From contig OU015498.1 of assembly GCA_907164885.2 (NCBI GenBank), positions 91,877,733 through 91,941,732 of the forward strand: a stretch of 64,000 nt of DNA. Reading direction: 5' to 3'. The translations under genes and the position numbers were made by a program. The notes below the pieces were generated by a model that was not told the DNA's origin, did no database searches, and worked only from the letters and a program-made list of their open reading frames with translations. Of this stretch, positions 55,765-64,000 are shown piece by piece (positions within the stretch are counted from its first letter, which is position 1; each line of letters opens with the position of its first letter). The stretch comes from Dolomedes plantarius. Its lineage: Eukaryota > Arthropoda > Arachnida > Araneae > Dolomedidae.

Positions 55765-58085
55765 GGTATCCGGTATCAAGTCATTTTAGTACAAAACATA
55801 AATATTTTCTTTTTCGTATAAGTCTATTAAAAAATTAGTTACCTTCAGTACTAAAAATATTTGAAAAACTCATCAGCCGAGTAATATAAAAAAGCTTTGC
55901 ACCATTTTCCCTTCAACTTTTACGTGAGAAGCTTGGGAAGTTGCCGCTCACTCATTTTGAGATTTCTTTAGTTCTTGCTAAATTATCTTCTCTTAATCAA
56001 TATACTGAAGAACTTATGAAATTTTGAAAAAGAAAAAAAAGCACTAAAACGACTCCTTTTCTCTGATTAAAAGAAATTGGAAAGATATATGTTTAACCGT
56101 TCACTTGCAAGATATTTCTGCTTGCTATTATCACAAATAATTTAACAATTTAAAAATAATTTAAAAATTTTAAACTTCTAATTTAAAAGGAAGAAGTTTT
56201 TTAAATGTTGGTTATAATGTAAAATTTCTGGAAACATGTTAATTGTTGAACAATCAACTTATTTTTAAACATGACTTCCATTAATTTCACTATTTTACTG
56301 ACTTTTTGCTCGGGGGGATAATCCCTCCGAACACTCTAATTATTTTGAGAAAAATATAAATCAGTAATCGGATATCTTCCAAGTATAAACGTTGTTTGTG
56401 CTTATACTCTGTCCAACTTAAGCATCATTTTGCTCTTATTATTTCGTAGCTGTTACTACGCACCATAATCTAAGTATAATGAATTATATAATTTTGAAAT
56501 CGCATTCTTACTTAATTTTTTTAATGCTAATAAAAATCAAATGAGATAGATATGTCTAAAATTTCCTTTTGTCGTAAATTCTATCGCCAATTTTTTTCCA
56601 ATCAATATTCAGCCATATAAGGTCATGTCACCAAATTTTAATGAAATAAAGGAGATAGGGATTCTGTGACATTTTGCGAATGGTCACGTGTTGCAAATGG
56701 GCAGAATTATTTAAAAGTGGAGTAATACAGCTGAATTTCTAAATACTCAGTTACTTTTAGTTGATTAATCTAGGTTTTAAATGTCGTTCTGTGATTCCTC
56801 TTACAGGATAATGCTGAAGGAATTTAAGTACTATTATACAGTATCTACTCCATATATCATTGAAAAGAAAAGAGCGTACAAATTTATTTACACAAGGGAA
56901 AGTATAAGACGCATTTTATTGCATGAAGCAAATTACTTTTTACTGTAATTAATAAAAACATTTTTTCTATACATGAAACTCAAGCAGTTATTTCAATTTA
57001 TTTATTAGCCTTCTAATTAAAATAATATTTTAATCATAGTCTTTATTGTCCCTGAATGTAGACAATAGATGGCAGCACTGTACTACTCATACTATTTGTA
57101 TTGCAGAGAGGGTCATTCACCAAATCAAACGGAAATTTATTATGGTGATCAGAGGAAATGCGTGCATGGAAGCATAATTTCCGTTTCTTCTAGATTTAAT
57201 AATAGGGGACTTTCAAAAATGTCCTTGAAAAATCCTCGAAGCGAAATCAAAAATCACGCTGTCTGTGTTTTCAACATTTACTCAAGTTTGAACCAGAAAA
57301 AAAACATCCTGCCCAACAGACACCGAAAAATGGTTTATAATCTACTATGCTAAATGTTGTTTGAGGAGATAAAAGACTTCCGTATTCTTATTTTTTGAGA
57401 CATAGTCTGAAATGTATACGAAAAATAAAAACAATAAGCAAATGTATATAATAGTTTAGTAGCCTACAGCGTAAGTTTATACTTAACGTTATTCTAGCAA
57501 GGCATATTCTTCTGGAATTTGAGTTTACTCATTGCATCCTAAATATCTTTTCAGTTAAACTTGTTTGAAAATAAATAAATAAAGTTATTCGTAGGAAAGA
57601 ATTTAAAAAAAAATAAAATGCCCCATTTGTGTCGAGAGAGAGATAGTTTTCATGCACGTGACTTGCATAGATTTTTAAAGCTATCAGTTGAACTAGATTG
57701 AAGCTTGATGTTTCGTAGTTTCAGACTTCTACCGTTGATTTTAGAAATAGTATGTTATGACAACGTAAAAAATGATAGGCCATAAATTTTTGATTTAATG
57801 ACTCCAAAGGAATGTAAACTATTCACATACATATTTTATGTAAATGGTACAGTCCTTAAAACAGTTTTATAATGCAGCTAAGCATACTAATGACCTATTG
57901 TTTAGAGTAATTTCAAAAATAATGCTAGTTTTTGAATTAAAGTCGATTTTCCTACTTTAATTTAAAAGGCCGAATTAAAGGCAGGGACAGGGACCGACGT
58001 CAAAGCTAAGTACATGGCCTATAGAATTCACAGAACACTAATCCACAGCCATCACGAATTTCCAGTATTTTACGAAAATATAATA
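55765..58085. other. Unassigned AT-rich region
   Basis: No gene, SINE or inverted element recognised. A 94-codon frame at 57069-57353 has no family resemblance. Confidence 0.4.
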
Positions 58086-58339
58086 CAGTGAAACTTTTCT
58101 AGCCGGCCAACCCTCTAAACAGCCATATTTTGTTCAGAACCGATTCAAGACTATAATATAGCAAATTTTATGAAGTTATAATTAAAATTTAATGTTATGG
58201 AGTTATATAGTTAAAATTAAATGTTATATAATTGAAATTATATTACATATTTATCAAGTAATCTCAAATTGTAGAAACCTCTTTTCAACGGCCACATTTT
58301 TTTTCGGGACCATGACTGGCCGCCATAGAGATTTCACTG
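58086..58339. mobile_element. Pogo/Tigger-type MITE
   Basis: 254 bp between TA dinucleotides (58084-58085, 58340-58341). Inverted ends CAGTGAAACTTTTCTAGCCG and (reversed) CAGTGAAATCTCTATGGCGG, with a second inverted pair GGCCA and AACC(G/T) inside. Confidence 0.85.
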
Positions 58340-58341
58340 TA

Positions 58342-59450
58342 TCTATATTTCAAAGCATACGAGATTGTACATTAGGATCCTTGAAGAAAATGAAAAGTTT
58401 ATCCTTAAATACGAAATGTGTAAGGTGCCAAATAACCAGTAAAAGTCCAGGATGATTGTTTTATACTTTTATTTTAACATCACACATAACAAACATATAA
58501 CAATTAAATTAGACTGAAATTAATACTGAGTATAATTAATGAAACCTGGGGAGCACTGTTAAGATGTGCTCCATTGATATCAAACCTAGCAAGACCAGTC
58601 AAACCATAAACAACAAAATTTTACATCGTTCTCTGGGGTCAAGTGGTATCGGTGAGTGCCAATGTGGAGAGAGCCGATCGTAACTCTTTTAACCTGGTTC
58701 GATATTTGGTTTTCATTGCAGCCAGTGCCGAAAAGCCCGTTTCGCATAATTAAGACGTTACAAACGGTAGAAACACTTGCATTGCTTTGCAATACAAAGA
58801 TTCATACTCTGCACTAAGATTAATCCAAAAATAAATTATGATTTCATTTTGAAACTTGTTTTCGTGAGCTATAGCATGATAATTCTATCAATTTCTCTTT
58901 TTTGATGGTTTTCAACTCAAATTCGTCTATTTATAGATATTATGGTTTATTCATTTATTTATCGATATTATGGCATGAACATTGATTTTTTATTAAAAAG
59001 TTTTGGCTCCTCCCCCGGCAATAGTCCGCGCTTTCCCTGGGAGTCGCGCCTCCCAGGTTGGAAACCTCGGATTTAGAGACACCTCACATTACATTAACAG
59101 ATTCACATTTCGTATCCTAAAACAAGATTTTTTTTTTTTAATCAACATTGAGGTCATGATTTCACATTCAAATCTTCAAAACACTTTTCAAGATTTTTTT
59201 CCCAAAAGCATTACTCAGAACGAACGTGGAATGACAAATTTAGTGTTCCTGCTTCATCCTCTAAATTCGAGATTATATGATGTGAATATATCGATAGTTG
59301 ATGACCTCGTTTATTTTCGAAACAATATTAAGCAATATTTTTACATCCTTTTTTTTTTTTTTTACTTTACACATGTAGAGACTGCTAGTAAATATTCATA
59401 TTTTGTTTGTTTTTAATTAGATTTTAATTAAATTTTTTATTTACTTTATT
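58342..59450. other. Unassigned region
   Basis: No gene recognised. The 137-codon frame at 59003-59416 shows no domain and crosses T-runs. Confidence 0.4.
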
Positions 59451-59454
59451 TGAG

Positions 59455-59545
59455 GGGGAGCAATCTAGTGGTTAGCGCGTCGGGACTCGGTAGTGATGGT
59501 GTCTGGTTCGAGTCCCGAAAAGTGCCATTAAATACTCTGTCTACA
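59455..59545 (+). repeat. tRNA-like SINE head fragment
   Basis: ATCTAGTGGTTAGCGCG (A-box-like) and GGTTCGAGTCCC (B box) followed by GTGCCATTAAATACTC, the junction typical of the SINE at 24277-24636. The body is missing. Not a tRNA gene: the ends do not pair. Confidence 0.65.
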
Positions 59546-59987
59546 ATATAAGCGAATTTGTTAAAAGGAAACCTCACGCATTATTTCTAAAATTAATTGT
59601 GAACAAACTAGATTTTTTATATATTGTGTTAGAGGAACAGTCTATTTATTTATTCATTTATTTATTTTTATTTTCATATGTAGCAACTAAACATAAAGTT
59701 GACTGCTAAGGAGTTATAAACGAATTTGAAAATAATTGCAAATAAAGAATTTGTAAATTGATTTTTTTTTTTGCTAAGCATTTTTAAAAGAAATTACGAA
59801 GAAACTAAATTTTTTAAAGATTCACAATATTTTTATAAATGTTACTTCTATTTTTTATATGTTCAGCATTTGTTTTCTCCAGTTGTCACTCCTTAATTTT
59901 TAATTCGGAATTATAAGAGGCGATGTGTTTCTGTTTTGCGTTTTTCACAAGTTTCCTGAAAGTTATGATTTTGTATTAGTTGCCCAA

Positions 59988-59989
<2 letters not shown>

Positions 59990-60057
<68 letters not shown>

Positions 60058-60795
60058 GTTCTGTAAACGACTGACTGAGTGACTGACTGACAGATAACGG
60101 ACAGACCAAACCGCTGGACCTAAAGGGCTGAAATTTTGCATGGCGATTCTTCTTATAGTGTAGGGGTGCACTAAGAAGGATTTTTGAAAAATTCTTAGAT
60201 TTTTTTTAATTAAATTTTTAAGCTGTTTTTGTAACATTCTTTAAAGATTGCATTTAAAATAATAATCTGAGGGTTATAAAATTTATATCACGAGAAAGAT
60301 CATAAAATTTCTTTAAAATGAAATCTTTTTCGAATCTTTACCTCCATTTTCTGATTGTTGGTGAATTTTTAAAGATTAATTTTTAGAATTTAATTTTTTA
60401 AATGCTGATCATGTGGTTTCTTTTCTTTTTGTGATATTTTAAATTAATTTATCGTTACGTGCATAACAACGAAATAAATTGACAAAAAAATATTGAAATA
60501 CGATAAAAGATAAATTTTAACCACTAGACTAATTGAGATGGAAGTTTTTAAGAATTTAATTCAAATTAGTATGTTTTGTGGATATTAAACATACAAATTA
60601 ATTGCATACTTTGACCGTTGTATTTAATTTGAATATTTTCTTCTACATTATTTTGTTTATAAAAATATCCGTTACAATTTTTTTATAAATATATATATTT
60701 TTATTTTTTTTTTGCATTAATTGCATACATTGACCGTTGTATTTAATTTGAATGTACTCCGTAGCGAAGCACAGGTATTCAGCTAGTCATAATAA
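59990..60795 (+). repeat. Left arm of a large inverted repeat pair
   Basis: Starts in (TA)n (59991-60052), then AAAACAGTTCTGTAAACGAC, a GACTGACTGACTGAC run, CCAAACCGCTGGACCTAAAG and GAAATTTTGCATGG. It ends near 60795 with CTCCGTAGCGAAGCACAGGT and ATTCAGCTAGT. The whole arm recurs inverted at 61668-62281. An internal segment (TTGACCGTTGTATTTAATTT) is duplicated. Such 'GACTGAC ... CTAGT' repeats are widespread in arthropod genomes; I do not know the class. Confidence 0.8.
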
Positions 60796-60822
60796 TATAT
60801 TAATGCTTAAAACTGATGTGTA

Positions 60823-61242
60823 CTAACCCTATTGGATTCGCTCACCTCAGTGTTAACCTATGGAGAAAATTTGTCCAAAGATTGCTGAACTCGATTGATT
60901 ATTATTATTTTTTTTAATTGTACTCCGTAATAGAGAAAGAAATTTTACAACTTGGAAATGGGAACATTAAAAATTCGCTTAAAAAATTTCGTTTAAAAAA
61001 ATTCAAATAATATTTTAAAATTTAAATTATTGGGGGAAAATTCTGCTATAGTGTGTTTTAAACGCTCATTAATTCCTTTGGTGGACGAAATTTCTGAAAA
61101 GAATCCTGTTGCAAGGTGCAGAAAAGTTCGGGCTAACTGAAAATACCATTTTTATTGGATTATCAGCATTTATGTAGCTGTAAATAGTAGACAAATTTTC
61201 TCCATAGGTTAACATTGAGTTGAGCGAATCCAATAGGATTAG
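60823..61242. mobile_element. TA-flanked MITE between the inverted arms
   Basis: 420 bp between TA dinucleotides (60821-60822, 61243-61244). Inverted ends of about 53 bp: CTAACCCTATTGGATTCGCT (left) and CTAATCCTATTGGATTCGCT (right, reversed), continuing through TTAACCTATGGAGAAAATTT. No coding content. Confidence 0.85.
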
Positions 61243-61667
61243 TACATAGCAGCCTTAAACAATGCTGCTTCACGACAGAGTGAAACTCCCTTTACGAATA
61301 TCATAATTTTTATCTGTTTCTTACAAATCAATTCTAGTACTTAAAGAGAAACTGCGTTTAACTGAAGCTATATTAAAGACAAGAGCTTGTGGGGTTTTTT
61401 TTTCAAGCTAAATTAAGTCTAAAGACAAATAATAAACTATTCAGTGACAGGTATCAGTTTGGATGTAACATACACTCGGTTGAAATCGGATATGGGCAGA
61501 ACTGTAGACAAACAACTTGTGCAGTGTCTTAGAGACTTAACAGTTACTTTTATTATTTATTTATTTATTTGGCAGCATTTTCGAAAACAGCAAGTATCTG
61601 ATCACTTTATGGAGGCACTGTAAGATCACTGAAGCTTCTGAAATATTTATTAAGTAACTAGCTGAAT

Positions 61668-62281
61668 ACTCGTGCTTCGCTACGGAGTACATTCAAATTA
61701 AATACAACGGTCAATGTATGCAATTAATTTGCATGTTTAATATCCATAAAACATACTATTTTGAATTAAATTCTTAAAAAATTTCCATCTCAATTAGTCT
61801 AGTGGTTAAATTTTATCTTTTACCGTATTTCAATAATTTTTTTGTCAATTTATTTCGTTGTTATGCACGGGACGCAAAATTAATTTAAAGTATCACAAAA
61901 AGAAATGAAACCCCGTGATCAGCATTTAATAAATTAAATTCTAAAAATTAATCTTTAAAACTTCACCAACGATCAGAAAATGGAGGTAACGATTCGGAAA
62001 AGATTTCATCTTAAAGGAATTTTTATGATCTTTCTCGTGATATACATTACATAACCCTCAGATTATTATTTTAAATTCAAACTTTAAAAAAGTTACAAAA
62101 ACAGCTTAAAAATTTGTTTTTAAAAAATCAAAGAAGAATTTTTCAAAAATCTTTCTTAGTACACCCCTACACTATAAGAAGAATTGCCATGCAAGATTTC
62201 AGCTCTTTAGGTCCAGCGGTTTGGTCTGTGCGTTATTTGCCAGTCAGTCAGTTACTGAACTGTTTTATATATTATATAGAT
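61668..62281 (-). repeat. Right arm of the large inverted repeat pair
   Basis: Inverted copy of 59990-60795, starting ACTAGCTGAATACTCGTGCT and ending AACTGTTTTATATATTATAT. Compared with the left arm it lacks the internal duplication. A hAT element begins directly at its outer edge (62282). Confidence 0.8.
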
Positions 62282-63395
62282 CAGGGGTGGCCAACAAGTC
62301 GATCGCAATCGACCGGTCGATCGCGAAGCCAATTTCAGTCGATCGCTCGCGATGTCTTAACTTAGAAACCGCTTAGACTACGTGATAAATAGAGCACTAA
62401 TTTAAGACCCTAGTTCGGGCGGCAGTAAGGGTTCTATTTACACTGCACTAAACCGGGACTGTAATTCAGTCTGAGACCGAACGCATACCATGGCACCCGT
62501 GCTTTTCAAGCATAAGAAAATTGCCTTTAATATACGCCTAATTGTGATTCCTTGGTTAGGGACATGCAAATTTAGTCTGTCAGCGTAATAAATTCTAAAT
62601 CTGTCTTTATCTGTAGCTTATTTGAACTAATATTGTCAATAATTACTCATGTTGTTTTAAGTCCCCTGGACGCATAAACGTAGCGTGGGGGGGGGGGGGG
62701 CACAGGGGGACACGTGCCCCCCACCCCAACTTAACTTGTGATATATTAAAAAGTTAATAGAAGTTCAGTTAAAATCTAAAAATTCTAGGAAAATTTTAAG
62801 AAAGTTGGTTTTTTCCCACTTTTTCAAACTGTGAAACTGAAGATTCCGATTGTGCCTCTAGCATAGTTTTTAACGATGATATGATCCATAACAAAAATTC
62901 GATGCTATATTTTTGTCTCATTTTATTTATATTATATTTATTTTTCTCATTGTATGACTTTTAAATACTACTCAAACATCAATTCTATTGTTATTCAATT
63001 AAAAAAATCATAATATTTCATATTTTAAGGACCGTCCGGCAGTCAGTGTGCTGAGGAGGGCCCTAAATGAATTCAATTTGTGCCGCCCGCCCCCCCCCCC
63101 CCAAAAAAAAAAAAAAAAGTTAGAAGCACGCTACACCTATGCCTGGACGTGACTTTTTTGGCACATTATGCATGTTGTTTTTCACGTAGATAGATACGCA
63201 TGTTTGAACATATATTTTGCCTATATACCCATAGCTCGCGAGAGTGCACCTCTTAATGAAACACAGTGTATAAACATAGTATGTATCTGACACCTCCCCC
63301 TCCCCACTTAGACTACGCCTATGACAACAAGTCGATCGCAACACATTTTTAAGATAAAAAGTAGATCTTATGTACACAAAAGTTGGCCACCACTG
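62282..63395. mobile_element. Non-autonomous hAT element containing a nested MITE
   Basis: 1,114 bp flanked by the perfect 8-bp duplication ATATAGAT (62274-62281, 63396-63403). Ends CAGGGGTGGCCAACAAGTCG and, reversed, CAGTGGTGGCCAAC; TCGATCGC motifs near both ends (62300-62350, 63333-63340). It carries the MITE 62673-63141 internally. No transposase. Confidence 0.88.
62673..63141 (-). mobile_element. hAT-type MITE, copy 2, nested
   Basis: 469 bp flanked by the perfect 8-bp duplication CCTGGACG (62665-62672, 63142-63149). Same family as 54601-55052 in opposite orientation, with the same G-run/GTGCCCCCC and A-run/C-run blocks. The body identity is high by eye (for example TCCATAACAAAAATTCGATG). 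Confidence 0.9.
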
Positions 63396-63669
63396 ATATA
63401 GATGATGAAAGGATAATAGGCACAGATATTTCTACTTCATTTTTAGTTTTATTACTTAATTGCTCTTTTTTTTCAGTAAAAGACAATTAGATAAAATTAA
63501 AAATATATGTTTATCTTTGACAATGATAGCCACGATCCCTTTAGAAAAAAGGGTACTTTTTGGTTAAGGGGAACGGGAATATTGGCGCAAAATCTAACGA
63601 GAGATAGGAAGAATTTTGAATTTAATAAAAGAAAGAATTTTATTAAATCTTATTATTAATTGTACAATA

Positions 63670-63997
63670 TATAATTTTATTATTCATTATTTTATTTTAC
63701 AGTGATCCATTCTTAGTTGTAGATGACACATTTCTACAGTAGTGAACTCTTGACACCAGAAGAAATAAACCGAAGAGCTGTCAGGAAAGGTATGCGCGAA
63801 CCCTCGAACCATTTCCGCTCCGTAAACCTTTTTTCTCGCGGCACGATCTTTCGTTGCAGCGCCATTTTGATGCTTCGGTAAAAGTAAAATACAATTTCAA
63901 GTTGTGTTTTTCGAACAAGTCTTTCAGTACGGATGTCTCGGAGGAATTTAATAATGGACTTTTCGTCTTTTGGCAATTGACAAATCATGTAATTCAT
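63670..63997 (-). pseudogene. Merlin/ISXO2-like transposase N-terminal relic
   Basis: The minus-strand frame from ATG 63997 reads MICQLPKDEKSIIKFLRDI, frame-shifts through the zinc-ribbon part (peptide KWRC and SCREKR in another phase), then WFEGSRIPFLTALRF. That last block is the 'WFegsrlpf..alrfiy.w' motif that follows the zinc ribbon in Merlin (IS1016/ISXO2-like) transposases of arthropods. After the stop near 63734 a further fragment FTTVEMCHLQLRMDHC fits the next conserved block. The DDE core downstream is absent, and the sequence becomes AT-rich below 63670. At least two frameshifts are visible. Confidence 0.6.
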
Positions 63998-64000
63998 ACT

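Noticed and set aside
57069..57353. 94-codon frame with ATG, possible small gene
   Set aside because: No recognisable motif or neighbouring exon signals; below what I can support in this AT-rich sequence.
59003..59416. 137-codon frame
   Set aside because: Contains Phe-runs from poly-T tracts and no domain.

Overview
This 64 kb window is eukaryotic, AT-rich and intergenic in character. I found no intact host protein-coding gene. The only host genes I would defend are two tRNA-Val(CAC) genes at about 51.6 kb and 55.7 kb. The rest is a dense, nested collection of transposable elements, their non-autonomous relatives, tRNA-derived SINEs and long (TA)n microsatellites. The organism is probably an arachnid, most likely a spider. 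This is an inference from the type of Tc1-like transposases, the mix of Tc1, mariner, pogo, piggyBac, hAT, Merlin, Ty3/gypsy and Penelope-like relics, and the SINEs with (AAC)n tails. It was not tested by any search.

Layout. 1-9.4 kb holds a 503-bp insertion between 28-bp direct repeats, a gypsy-like gag relic, an internally deleted hAT element that keeps only a BED zinc finger, a cluster of inverted repeats around (TA)n, a probable solo LTR, a cysteine-rich KRBA2/SCAND3-like transposon relic and a SINE. 9.4-22 kb holds a TIR-complete Tc1 element, a SINE inserted beside a 507-bp foldback, another SINE, an uninterrupted pogo-type transposase gene (18.0-19.8 kb) and a second TIR-complete Tc1. 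22-34 kb holds paired MITEs, a SINE, a piggyBac relic inserted in a minisatellite, and a 910-bp palindrome whose two arms each contain a further palindrome. 34.9-38.8 kb is a young but crippled Ty3/gypsy element. 38.8-47.6 kb holds a SINE carrying a MITE, a hAT transposase relic, a mariner (DD41D) relic, a 2.26-kb TIR element full of hairpins and a Penelope-like reverse transcriptase relic split by a hAT-type MITE. 49-64 kb holds a Tc1/Tc3-like relic split by a SINE, the two tRNA genes, pogo/Tigger-type MITEs, several hAT-type elements with 8-bp target duplications, a pair of inverted repeats enclosing a TA-flanked MITE, and a Merlin-type transposase relic at the right edge.

The elements do not form a pathway. 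What they record is insertion order. Many insertions can be dated relative to one another because their target-site duplications are readable: TA for Tc1/mariner/pogo, TTAA for piggyBac, 8 bp for hAT and about 8-15 bp for SINEs. Nearly all transposases carry visible lesions (stops, frameshifts, replaced catalytic residues); the pogo-type gene is the exception. I found no convincing undescribed cellular system. The most unusual structures are the nested palindrome at 30.9-31.8 kb, the hairpin-rich TIR element at 42.4-44.7 kb and the palindrome-studded hAT at 2.8-3.7 kb.
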